A DNA stretch of 64,000 nucleotides from Sipunculus nudus (lineage: Eukaryota; Annelida; Sipuncula; Golfingiida; Sipunculidae). Positions 50,472 to 58,696 of the stretch are shown one piece after another. The position numbers and the translations under genes are program-made. The stretch lies in NCBI GenBank assembly GCA_026874595.1, contig JAPPUL010000095.1:186001-250000 (forward strand), read 5' to 3'. The stretch's first letter is position 1, and each line of letters opens with the position of its first letter. The notes under the pieces were generated by a model. It was not told the DNA's origin. It searched no databases and worked only from the letters and a program-made list of their open reading frames with translations.

Positions 50472-53414
50472 TTAATTATTCATGATATTATACGCTCTTA
50501 TTGTTAAATATTTATATACAGCCTTTTTAATATCTTGATCATTAAGAAACTTACTTATTAACTCTTCATTTTGTCCCATTCGATTAACAAGTAAACCGCC
50601 TATCTCTTTAGCAAAAACTAAACTAAACCCATCAAAAGGATTAACCTTTGCTGACTCCTTAAGTTTATTATCCATTAATGCATCCTCTACAACAGAATTA
50701 AGAAAAAACTCATCACCACTACTAAACTCAGCTTTATACCTCTCGTTGAAAAGCTTAATAACCATCGATAGTGCTTCTTGCTCAGGCTCATCCTTAAGAG
50801 CCCCCATATCAACAGGACCATCTACATAACCATTATCCCCCTTGCTAATGCCTATTGACCCTTCAGAAATCTTCTGTAATCTGTAATACTCTAAAGCAAC
50901 ATCACCCTCAATATCAAGAATACTACTTCCCCGCCTAGGCAACTTAGCCTCTAAGTACCTTAAATAAGTATAGAGCTTTTCAAGGTCTGAGTCTTGAAAC
51001 GGTATGATCTGTGCAAGAAAAGAATAAAGACTCCTAAACTTAATAAGTGTAGACTTAAACCCCTCCTTGTCATCTAACTCACAAAACCGTGCCTTTCCCT
51101 TATCCAAAATACTAACCATTCGACCATGATCTCTATATTGATCCGCTTTCTTAGAAGAAATAAAAAACCTCCAAAACTCATTAACCTCCTCTACAAAATA
51201 AACCCTATACCCAGCTAACTTACCTTGAAACTCGTATAACTTCTTATAGTCTACCCTCTCACCAATAATCGCCCTCTCATAATAAGGCTTAAACGCCTCT
51301 TGGATGTCCTGTGGCTCATTTACAAAGTCTAATACAAAAGTATCCTCCTTTCCCTCACAAGTACGGTTTAACCTTGACAAGGTCTGTATAGCATAAATAC
51401 CACTTAACTTCTTATCCACATACATACTATGGAGAAATGGCTGATCAAAACCAGTCTGGTACTTCTCAGCAACAATTAAAATACAATAATAAGAACTACT
51501 AAACCTCTCCGCTAACTCCGTCTCCTTAATCCCTTGATTCATCCCCGGCTCCGTATACTCAATGCCATCATCATTAACAGTACCAGAAAACGCAACAAGT
51601 GTCCGTATATCTTTATAACCCTTATCGTTAAGATACTTATCAATAGCACGCTTATACCTAACCGCATGAAGACGACCACTAGTAACAACCATTGCCTTTG
51701 CCATACCACCTATCTTATGGCGTGTGTAAGCCATAAAATGCTCAACTATAACCTCAACCTTCTGAGCAATATTATAAGGATGAAAACTAATAAACCTCGC
51801 AAGAGCTAAAGCCGCCTTCTTCTTATCAACCTCTGGATCATCTTCTATACTCTTAATTAGCCTATAGTAAGCCTTGTAAGTCGTGTAGTGATTAAGTACA
51901 TCAAGTATAAACCCCTCCTCAATCGCCTGCCGCATACTATAAAGATGAAAAGACTCAGGCTTGCCATCTATACCCTCACGACCAAATATCTCTAAAGTCT
52001 TATACTTCGGAGTAGCCGTAAATGCAAAAAAAGATATGTTATCTTGATGTCCACGCTTGCTCATAGCCCTTATAATCTCATCCTCTGTATCAGTATAACT
52101 ATCACCATCTTGTGAAGCCAATACACCCCTCATCTCAGATGCCGACTGCCCCCCCATAGACGAATGTGCCTCATCTATAATTACAGCATAAGTCCTGTCC
52201 TTTAAATTGGCAACCCTATCAACTACAAAAGGAAACTTCTGAAGTGTCGTTATTATAATGGGTACCCCTGTAGAAATCGCCTCAGCAAGCTGTTTAGAGT
52301 CCTTATCAATCTTCTTAACAACTCCTGCCTTATGCTCAAATTGAGAAATAGTGTTTTGTAACTGCTGATCCAATACCCGCCTGTCTGTAACTACAACTAC
52401 AGACGAAAATACCTTCTTATCATAATCATTATGTAAAGAGGAAAGCCTATGAGCTACCCATGCAATAGAATTAGACTTACCCGACCCTGCCGAATGTTGT
52501 ATTAAATAATTATGACCCGAACCCTCCCCTTTAGAAGCAATTAATAACTTACGAACTACATCAAGTTGATGGTATCTAGGAAAAATCATAGACTCATTCT
52601 TAACTTTCTTAGCAGCTTTCTTAGCCCCAACCTTTACCCCGTCAGACTGTAAATGAAGAAACTTAGAAACTATATCTAATAAAGAATCCCTAGTTAAAAC
52701 CTCCACCCACAAATAAGAAGTCTTATACCCACCCGGATTAATAGGATTACCCTTACCATTATCAAAACCCTTGTTAAATGGTAAAAAATAAGTGTCCTTC
52801 TTAGCTAACCTTGTTGTCATGTAAACCTCATCAGTGTCAACAGCAAAATTAACCAGTGAACGCCTATTAAATTGAAAAAGCTTATCAGAAGGATTACGGT
52901 CTGTCTTATATTGATTAATAGCATGCTCGTAAGTCTGACCAGTCATAGGATTCTTAAGCTCCATGGTAACAACAGGAATACCGTTTATAGTTAAAACAAT
53001 ATCAATAACCTTATTACTAGATGAGCGAGCCTGCCTTATAATAGCTAACTTATTCAAGTCATATAACCTTTTAGTGTCAGGATTCATACCAGATACAGGT
53101 TCAAAAAATACAGCCATTATAGTCTGCCCGTAACACTTAAATCCATTCCGAAGAACAGACAAACAACCCTCATAAGCACTATCCAATGCACGAACTAAAT
53201 CATTAATAATAACATCTTTTGCCTTCTCTTTATGTATACTTTTAATATACATAAAGACCTCACCTTGAGACTCCATAACAAACTTACAAAATATATCAGT
53301 ATCAAGACATAAATCAGAATCAAAATCCTTATAGCTACGCTTTATATACTTATCATGTCTAGTAAGGTAATCCTCAATTACACTCTCAAATGCCTCCTCA
53401 GTATAATTAGCCAT
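50472..53414 (-). CDS. hsdR: Type I restriction enzyme R subunit
   Basis: 980 residues. The N-terminal PD-(D/E)xK nuclease is seen in 'IVLTINGIPVVTMELKN'. The translocase has Walker A 'HSAGSGKSNSIAW', motif II 'VIIDEAHSS', motif III 'FAFTATP' and a motif VI-like 'IQTLSRLNRTC'. HsdR cuts unmethylated DNA after ATP-driven translocation in complex with HsdM2S. Its stop is only 24 bp from the end of the type II array, with a tandem 'ttaataac' repeat between them. It is 197 bp downstream of hsdS on the same strand. No defects are seen. Confidence 0.96.
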   Translation of the reverse strand: MANYTEEAFESVIEDYLTRHDKYIKRSYKDFDSDLCLDTDIFCKFVMESQGEVFMYIKSIHKEKAKDVIINDLVRALDSAYEGCLSVLRNGFKCYGQTIMAVFFEPVSGMNPDTKRLYDLNKLAIIRQARSSSNKVIDIVLTINGIPVVTMELKNPMTGQTYEHAINQYKTDRNPSDKLFQFNRRSLVNFAVDTDEVYMTTRLAKKDTYFLPFNKGFDNGKGNPINPGGYKTSYLWVEVLTRDSLLDIVSKFLHLQSDGVKVGAKKAAKKVKNESMIFPRYHQLDVVRKLLIASKGEGSGHNYLIQHSAGSGKSNSIAWVAHRLSSLHNDYDKKVFSSVVVVTDRRVLDQQLQNTISQFEHKAGVVKKIDKDSKQLAEAISTGVPIIITTLQKFPFVVDRVANLKDRTYAVIIDEAHSSMGGQSASEMRGVLASQDGDSYTDTEDEIIRAMSKRGHQDNISFFAFTATPKYKTLEIFGREGIDGKPESFHLYSMRQAIEEGFILDVLNHYTTYKAYYRLIKSIEDDPEVDKKKAALALARFISFHPYNIAQKVEVIVEHFMAYTRHKIGGMAKAMVVTSGRLHAVRYKRAIDKYLNDKGYKDIRTLVAFSGTVNDDGIEYTEPGMNQGIKETELAERFSSSYYCILIVAEKYQTGFDQPFLHSMYVDKKLSGIYAIQTLSRLNRTCEGKEDTFVLDFVNEPQDIQEAFKPYYERAIIGERVDYKKLYEFQGKLAGYRVYFVEEVNEFWRFFISSKKADQYRDHGRMVSILDKGKARFCELDDKEGFKSTLIKFRSLYSFLAQIIPFQDSDLEKLYTYLRYLEAKLPRRGSSILDIEGDVALEYYRLQKISEGSIGISKGDNGYVDGPVDMGALKDEPEQEALSMVIKLFNERYKAEFSSGDEFFLNSVVEDALMDNKLKESAKVNPFDGFSLVFAKEIGGLLVNRMGQNEELISKFLNDQDIKKAVYKYLTIRAYNIMNN

Positions 53415-53611
53415 AATCTGCCCCCTAAAACAAAAATATAAAACCCTGTATTTATCATATTACTAAAACCACATACCTAAAATCCAACATAACACTAAGC
53501 ATGGCTCTGTCTGGATCTCTAAATCATATTCTGCCAAGTTCATCCAATATGTATAACGCTTATGGACATCCATAAAATAGTCTTAATTGATATTATACTA
53601 ACTCATAATTA

Positions 53612-54937
53612 TTAATATCTATCATTATTAATATCTATTCTACCCAAAACAGCATTGGTTATTAAAGATGAACGATACTCCTTTAATAAGTCTATTGACC
53701 TTTTAATCTTTTGCTCGAGTAAATCAATACTGCTAGTCTCTTTATCTAAGAAAGCGGCTATTTGTCGTTGCTCATCTATAGAGGGCAGGGCAACTGTAAA
53801 GTTATTAAGAATACTTGTTGTAAGTTGAAAAACAGTAGATGTATGAAAAAGACTAGACTGTTCTTGCATTAATCCAGAATTAAAAAAGTAAAAAAGAAAG
53901 CTATTAATGTTACTTCTAAAAACCGTTGTAAATGCTCCAAACGTTAAACCTTCTTCATTAAAACTAATCATTCCAGATTTACCTACAAGTTTTTGGCTAC
54001 CATTTCTAGAACAAATTAAAATATCTCCAGTTTTTACTATAAGTTTAGAAGGTATCTTTTTTGCCACATACACATTATCATCAAGAATAATCCGGCCATC
54101 CCTAATATTGGAAGCACGTAATACTAGAGTACCATTATTTTCATCGGTAATATCATTCGGGGTATAGGTTAACCCAATGATTGCATTACCAATATGACGT
54201 AACCTTTTTACTTCCCAGTGTTCAGGGATGTCGCCTATCCAGTCAATACCTGACGGCTTTAACTTAACTTTATCATCTAAGCCCTTAGTTACCGCCCTAG
54301 TTATTAACGCCTGCCGCTTCTCCTTTAAAAGCTCTATCTGTTGCTCCTTTTTACTTATTAACTGGTCAACTAAAGCGGTATGTTTATCTAAGAAATCTGC
54401 TATTTGACGTTGTGTATAAGTAAGAGGGTAAGGCAAGTATATACATTTAAAATCTTCGTAACGGAGGCTATTCATATCATCGCATATTCCATATGAATAT
54501 TTTCCAGCCTCTGTAACAAATCCTTTTGACTTAAATAAATAAAAATAATATTTAGGATAAACACCCTCTTTGTTTTTCAAAACAACATATGCAGGCGAAA
54601 CAATACCTTTAAAATTAGATATTCCTACCGCTCCTTGCCACATTCGCATCTTGTTATAAGCAATATCATCTCTCTCAACAAGTTTATAGCTCTCTTTATT
54701 TTCATTAGATATATCTTTTTTATTTACTAACCTGTTGTAGGATTTTTGAGGAATTATTCCATAAGCTTGACTAACTACAAGTAATTCAAGTTCTACATAT
54801 CCCTTTTCTATTCTTTCATCAAACAGACCCAAGCTCCTTCTTACCTCCCACCCTTCAGGGATGTCGCCTATCCAGTCAACTAAAGACGGCTTTAACTTAA
54901 CTCTATCATACAAACCCTTAGCCTTTTTACCAAGCAT
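53612..54937 (-). CDS. hsdS: Type I restriction-modification specificity subunit
   Basis: 441 residues with two target-recognition domains, each introduced by 'LKPS...DWIGDIPEGWEV' or a near copy ('LKPSGIDWIGDIPEHWEV', about residue 231). Each is followed by a helical spacer ('QRQIADFLDKHTALVDQLISK', 'QRQIAAFLDKETSSIDLLEQK'). This two-halves design sets a bipartite DNA recognition site. The target sequence cannot be read from the protein. It starts 2 bp after hsdM. Confidence 0.95.
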   Translation of the reverse strand: MLGKKAKGLYDRVKLKPSLVDWIGDIPEGWEVRRSLGLFDERIEKGYVELELLVVSQAYGIIPQKSYNRLVNKKDISNENKESYKLVERDDIAYNKMRMWQGAVGISNFKGIVSPAYVVLKNKEGVYPKYYFYLFKSKGFVTEAGKYSYGICDDMNSLRYEDFKCIYLPYPLTYTQRQIADFLDKHTALVDQLISKKEQQIELLKEKRQALITRAVTKGLDDKVKLKPSGIDWIGDIPEHWEVKRLRHIGNAIIGLTYTPNDITDENNGTLVLRASNIRDGRIILDDNVYVAKKIPSKLIVKTGDILICSRNGSQKLVGKSGMISFNEEGLTFGAFTTVFRSNINSFLFYFFNSGLMQEQSSLFHTSTVFQLTTSILNNFTVALPSIDEQRQIAAFLDKETSSIDLLEQKIKRSIDLLKEYRSSLITNAVLGRIDINNDRY

Positions 54938-54939
54938 AG

Positions 54940-56943
54940 CTAAACCTCCCCTTTTAATAAATCGAATATGTCCCTCTCTATTGCAGATAAATCTGCCTCT
55001 ATATCCTCAATAGACCTAGGAGGCTCGTATACATAAAAATAACGATTGAAACTTATCTCATAACCAACCTTAGTCTTACTACTATCAACCCAAGCGTCAG
55101 GCACATAAGGTAAAACCTCACGCTCCATATAACTATCTATATCCTCATTAAGTGGTACGTTCTCATAATCCCTTAGCTCAGAATCAGCCATAGGGTTACC
55201 CTTGTTATCCGTTACAATATCCGCAGTCTCGTCCCTCTCTGATAACGCAGATATAATAGCCTTCTTCAATGACAACGATATAACTAGTCCCTTACATACC
55301 TTGTCAAGCTCATTAATAAAACTATTCCGATTAGTAAACTTACCCTCAACCCCAGATAATGCAGTTAATATACTCGCCTGATCCCTCTTACCCCTTAAAA
55401 CCTCCTCATCGATACGATCCTTGTCCTTTCGCTTCTTACTCTCCGCTAAACTAATAAACTGACTTAACTCCTTAACCCGACTAAGACGCTCCTCAGTAAC
55501 CTCAAAGTTTAACTTTAATGGCCTATCCACTGTAATACGCTTATAACCAAAGTCAGCATTATTAAATATCTTACAATGTTCTCCCTCAGTAAATAAAGCA
55601 TAAATATTAACAATAGCCTCCCTATGATCATCTGTTATCTCGTTCCTTTTGTTACCAAGACTCTTTCGCATCTTTGCAAAATAAGAAGAGCTATCAATCA
55701 ACTGAACCTTACCTTTCCTCTTATCAGCTTTCCTGTTGGTAACTATCCAAACATAAGTAGATATACCTGTATTATAAAAAAGCTGATCAGGTAAAGCTAT
55801 TATTGCCTCAAGCCAATCGTTCTCTATTATCCATCGCCTAATATCAGACTCGCCTGACCCCGCAGCACCAGTAAATAACGGACTGCCATTAAATACAATT
55901 CCTATACGACTACCACCATCCTCAAAAGACTTCATCTTTGATATCATGTGCTGTAAAAATAAAAAAGAACCATCGTTTATCCTAGGTAAACCAGCCCCAA
56001 ACCTACCACCATATCCCTTCTCTTTGTACTCCTTCTTTATATGACCTGCCTCAGAGCTCCACCCAACCCCAAAAGGTGGATTGGCTAACATATAGTCAAA
56101 CTTATAACCCTCAAACCCGTCCTTAGTAAAACTGTTGCCAAATTTAATATGACTAATATCTTGACCCTTAATCATCATGTCTGAACCAGATATAGCGTAA
56201 GATTGATCATTATAATCCTGACCAAATACCTCAAGAATAGCATCAGGATTATGATCCTTTACATACTCATCGGCAATAGATAACATCCCGCCAGTACCCA
56301 TAGCAGGATCGTATATAGTCCTTACCTTGCCCTTTATACTAAGAATATCATCGTCAGGCTCAAAAAGAATGTCCACCATCAACCGTATTACCTCTCTTGG
56401 AGTAAAATGATCCCCAGCCTCTTCGTTACTAGCCTCATTGAACCGCCTTATAAGATCTTCAAATATATATCCCATCTCAATATTAGATACACTATCCGGA
56501 TGTAAATCTATATTAGCAAACTCACGAATAACCTTATAAAGACGATCTGTCTCCTTTAGCTTTATAATATGAGGCTCAAAACCAAATGACTCTATAATAC
56601 TATGTGCCTCCTTGCTAAACCCTTGAATGTAATTAATAAGATTGTTGACAATATTATCAGGATCAGCTTTTAATTTATCAAAATCATACCTAGATGTATT
56701 ATAAAAAGGAAGGTCGGTTATTTCTTTAAGGCTTAAATCAATAATCCCCTCTCCTTTGTCCTTGATCTCCTCATATCTACTTAGTACAGCAGCTTTAGTA
56801 TTACTTAATACACAATCCAGCCTCCTAAGAATAGTTAACGGTAACATAACATCCTTATATTGATTAGGCCTATAAGGACCACGAAGTAAGTCTGCAATAC
56901 TCCAAATAAAGTTTGACATCTTAGCAAAATCAGTCTCAGCCAT
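54940..56943 (-). CDS. hsdM: Type I restriction-modification methyltransferase subunit
   Basis: 667 residues. SAM motif I 'IYDPAMGTGGML' and catalytic motif IV 'MLANPPFGVGW' (NPPF) identify an N6-adenine methyltransferase. An N-terminal helical domain precedes ('NFIWSIADLLRGPYRPNQYKDVMLPLTILRRLD'-type, quoted in part only as the start of the family signature). It has a C-terminal extension beyond the usual ~500 residues. An AGGAG ribosome site lies before ATG. It is the first gene of the hsdMSR operon. Confidence 0.95.
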   Translation of the reverse strand: MAETDFAKMSNFIWSIADLLRGPYRPNQYKDVMLPLTILRRLDCVLSNTKAAVLSRYEEIKDKGEGIIDLSLKEITDLPFYNTSRYDFDKLKADPDNIVNNLINYIQGFSKEAHSIIESFGFEPHIIKLKETDRLYKVIREFANIDLHPDSVSNIEMGYIFEDLIRRFNEASNEEAGDHFTPREVIRLMVDILFEPDDDILSIKGKVRTIYDPAMGTGGMLSIADEYVKDHNPDAILEVFGQDYNDQSYAISGSDMMIKGQDISHIKFGNSFTKDGFEGYKFDYMLANPPFGVGWSSEAGHIKKEYKEKGYGGRFGAGLPRINDGSFLFLQHMISKMKSFEDGGSRIGIVFNGSPLFTGAAGSGESDIRRWIIENDWLEAIIALPDQLFYNTGISTYVWIVTNRKADKRKGKVQLIDSSSYFAKMRKSLGNKRNEITDDHREAIVNIYALFTEGEHCKIFNNADFGYKRITVDRPLKLNFEVTEERLSRVKELSQFISLAESKKRKDKDRIDEEVLRGKRDQASILTALSGVEGKFTNRNSFINELDKVCKGLVISLSLKKAIISALSERDETADIVTDNKGNPMADSELRDYENVPLNEDIDSYMEREVLPYVPDAWVDSSKTKVGYEISFNRYFYVYEPPRSIEDIEADLSAIERDIFDLLKGEV

Positions 56944-57193
56944 ATTAAGACTCCTTTTTTAGTTAATCTACAATTATTAACTGTTTAACATATTCTTTAG
57001 TAAAATATTTATTAGGTCTTGAAATATTCTACATCTTGAAATAATCGAAGAATTGCATTCGTATATATATTATTATCTCTATATATAGAGAAGCTATATA
57101 ATTCAAAGCTATATAAAATATAGCATAATCTAGTTTTATATGTTTTTTTTATTATTTTAATAAAACAATATATATTTTAAAGGAGTAAAAAGA
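56944..57193. promoter_or_regulatory. Divergent hsdM/tpx intergenic region with partial type II repeat
   Basis: Positions 57,023-57,042 read AATATTCTACATCTTGAAAT, which is the first 20 bases of the type II-C repeat with one mismatch. It is a single partial copy without a neighbour. The AT-rich sequence after it, with a 'ctatatatag' palindrome at about 57,076-57,090, leads to the tpx ribosome site AAAGGAG. Confidence 0.6.
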
Positions 57194-57709
57194 ATGGCTA
57201 AAATAACTCTTAAGGGCAATCCTATAAATACCAATGGCGACCTTCCTAAAGAAGGTAGCAAAGCACCAAACTTTAACCTTGTTACCAATGACTTACAAGA
57301 TGTATCGCTTGATGATTTTAAAGGTAAGAAAAAACTATTAAATATAGTTCCAAGCCTTGATACTGCTGTTTGCTCAACATCTACTAAAAAGTTTAATGAT
57401 TATGGCACTAAATATAATGATGTCGTCATTATTGTAGTTTCTGCTGACCTGCCATTTGCTCAAGCTAGGTTTTGTAGTGCTGAAAATACTCAAAACGTAA
57501 AAACTCTATCTATGATGAGAGGACCACAATTTGCTAAAGATTATGGTGTCTTACTTGTAGATGGACCTTTAGCAGGCATTTCTGGTAGGGCTGTTGTAGT
57601 ATTAGACGAAAATGATAAAGTAGTATATAAAGAACTGGTACCAGAAATTACACAAGAACCTAATTATGATAAAGCAATTGCAGCATTAGGATCACCTGCA
57701 TTAAGCTAA
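57194..57709 (+). CDS. tpx: Thiol peroxidase Tpx
   Basis: 171 residues, full length for the atypical 2-Cys peroxiredoxin Tpx. The peroxidatic Cys60 is in 'SLDTAVCSTSTKKFN' and the resolving Cys94 is in 'ARFCSAEN', matching the spacing of the family. It reduces hydroperoxides with thioredoxin. The ribosome site AAAGGAG is good. It is an intact single gene in an otherwise eroded region. Confidence 0.95.
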   Translation: MAKITLKGNPINTNGDLPKEGSKAPNFNLVTNDLQDVSLDDFKGKKKLLNIVPSLDTAVCSTSTKKFNDYGTKYNDVVIIVVSADLPFAQARFCSAENTQNVKTLSMMRGPQFAKDYGVLLVDGPLAGISGRAVVVLDENDKVVYKELVPEITQEPNYDKAIAALGSPALS

Positions 57710-57747
57710 ATCATAACTATATACTGCAGCTTCAAAGAAAAGGGTAT

Positions 57748-57787
57748 ATAAGTGAGGGAGCTTGGTCCGTTGCGCCACGCTCCCCAA
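57748..57787 (-). pseudogene. tRNA-derived remnant hairpin
   Basis: On the minus strand GGGAGCGTGGCGCAACGG looks like the acceptor strand, U8-G9 and D-arm of a tRNA, but it then jumps to ACCAAGCTCCC, which pairs with the acceptor. The anticodon and T arms are missing. It is either an internally deleted tRNA gene or a chance hairpin (GGGAGC/GCTCCC) after tpx. Confidence 0.4.
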
Positions 57788-57901
57788 TATATATAATACT
57801 TATTGGAAAGAAAGAGGACCAGCCTAATAAGATTAAACTTCTATTCTAGACTTCAGGTCTAATATGTTTATAAATTTTTTATTATTTCTATTACCTATAG
57901 T

Positions 57902-58046
57902 AGTGAGGTTTGGTAGATGTACTTTGATATTTAGCCTTTAGTAACCAATAATGGGATTTAAAGTTAATAGTTAACTATGAGTGTATAGACTCAAATCTCA
58001 CTACATTACTTCAAATGTGTGGTGCTATGATTTTAAGTATTTTTTT
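57902..58046 (+). ncRNA. CreA-like antitoxin RNA candidate (orphan I-B repeat plus pseudo-spacer)
   Basis: A -10-like TATAGT at 57,896-57,901 would start an RNA near 57,905. It carries one degenerate I-B repeat (57,935-57,963), then a pseudo-spacer from 57,964 (TTAATAGTTAACTATG...). A possible terminator follows: ACTT-c-AAAT pairing with ATTT-t-AAGT and then seven T, ending at 58,046. An inverted repeat (GTAGTGAGGTTTG at 57,899-57,911 against CAAATCTCACTAC at 57,991-58,003) could fold around the repeat. Processing by Cas6 at the intact handle ATTTAAAG would give a guide for Cascade. No second repeat is clear at the 3' side. The reading as a CreA RNA is an inference from this layout and the matching target at 58,234. 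Confidence 0.6.
57935..57963 (+). repeat. Orphan degenerate type I-B CRISPR repeat
   Basis: Matches the canonical 29-bp repeat at 25 positions. Mismatches are at positions 1, 2, 9 and 17. The final 12 bases including the crRNA handle ATTTAAAG are exact. It stands alone, 17 kb from the I-B cas genes and 25 kb from the array. Confidence 0.88.
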
Positions 58047-58178
58047 AAGACACTGAATTAATTTAGATTGATTATTATTACTGTTAGTATTATCTAAACC
58101 GTTGATAGTAGTATTGTTTTGTATGATTACTTTTAGATAAATATATTTCTCCTCCTTTATTTTTACTTCTTTATTCAT
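58011..58178 (-). CDS. Small protein (55 residues), downstream gene of the CreT-like unit
   Basis: Starts behind a very strong AAAGGAGGAG ribosome site. It is rich in Lys, Ile and Asn and has no membrane segment or known motif. The ribosome-site segment 'aataaaggaggagaaatatat' is present twice, once before the start and once again inside the first codons (58,140-58,160), so the 5' end arose by tandem duplication. The 3' end overlaps the terminator of the converging CreA-like RNA. It could be the effector of the module, a passenger, or not translated. Confidence 0.45.
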   Translation of the reverse strand: MNKEVKIKEEKYIYLKVIIQNNTTINGLDNTNSNNNQSKLIQCLKKILKIIAPHI

Positions 58179-58192
58179 ATATTTCTCCTCCT

Positions 58193-58219
58193 TTATTTTT
58201 TGTTTCTAAATTTCTTCAT
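58193..58219 (-). CDS. Mini-ORF of 8 codons, candidate CreT-type element
   Basis: An ATG at 58,219 with its own GGAG site (58,232-58,229) opens a Lys-rich 8-codon frame with one AGA codon that ends in TAA just before the next ribosome site. CreT elements in type I-B systems are very short units with strong translation signals. This frame could be such an element or a leader peptide for the 55-residue gene. Its Shine-Dalgarno overlaps the PAM-like triplet of the pseudo-spacer match, so Cascade bound there would cover the start of transcription and translation. Confidence 0.4.
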   Translation of the reverse strand: MKKFRNKK

Positions 58220-58230
58220 ATATTTTAACT

Positions 58231-58265
58231 CCATTAATAGTGAAGTATGTTTATGCTTAGTTATT
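58231..58265 (+). promoter_or_regulatory. Predicted Cascade target site in the mini-ORF promoter
   Basis: CCA (58,231-58,233) followed by TTAATAGTGAAGTATG (58,234-58,249). Against the pseudo-spacer this is 8 of 8 in the seed and 14 of 16 overall, then the match is lost. CCA fits the CCN/CCW PAMs known from several I-B systems. Partial, seed-only complementarity is what lets Cascade repress without recruiting Cas3 cleavage. Confidence 0.6.
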
Positions 58266-58266
58266 A

Positions 58267-58295
58267 AATTAAATAATAAAAAATAAAATAGTCAA
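58267..58295 (-). promoter_or_regulatory. Promoter of the mini-ORF / 55-residue unit
   Basis: Minus-strand TTGACT at 58,295-58,290. At 17 bp spacing the -10 would be TTAATT (58,272-58,267), weak but AT-rich. Transcription would start within the predicted Cascade target. Confidence 0.5.
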
Positions 58296-58454
58296 CCCCT
58301 ATCATTTTTTACCCGCATATCTCTTAGCTTGACTTGCATATAACCTCCAGATAAAAGGATACAATAAAATAGAATTAAAAAGAGTATTAGTTCTTTTGCG
58401 CCAAGTAAAAAACAGGAATATAGCTTCATATGTGATTATCACAAGCCATATAAC

Positions 58455-58544
58455 TTCACTAAGCTAAAAATTTCTTATTTAGACCTTCGTACTGAAGGAC
58501 GTATTATCGACGAATTTGATTTAAATGATTTTATTTTACAGTAA
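58455..58544 (+). pseudogene. 3' fragment of a second AlbA_2 protein gene
   Basis: The last ~28 codons ('RTEGRIIDEFDLNDFIL' then TAA) match the end of the gene at 6,036 ('RIEGRIIDEFDLNDFIL'). The following 190 bp also match the flank of that gene (6,960-7,150), at roughly nine bases in ten. Everything upstream of the fragment is unrelated, so the copy was cut at about 58,455. Confidence 0.85.
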
Positions 58545-58696
58545 GAGTAGAATAGCATGGTAGCTATTCCTATAATACTATTAAATGAGTTTTTAGCAGC
58601 ACATATCAGCAAGTATTTTAAAACTTAGGAGCTGACTAGACAAAATTAATATATACGCTAATGACAAGGTACTATAACCTAAATGAAAGGAGACTA

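Noticed and set aside
57023-57042. A second tracrRNA at the partial type II repeat
   Set aside because: It lacks the section complementary to the 5' half of the repeat, which pairs most strongly; the copy at 42,593-42,632 fits far better. Kept only as an orphan fragment.
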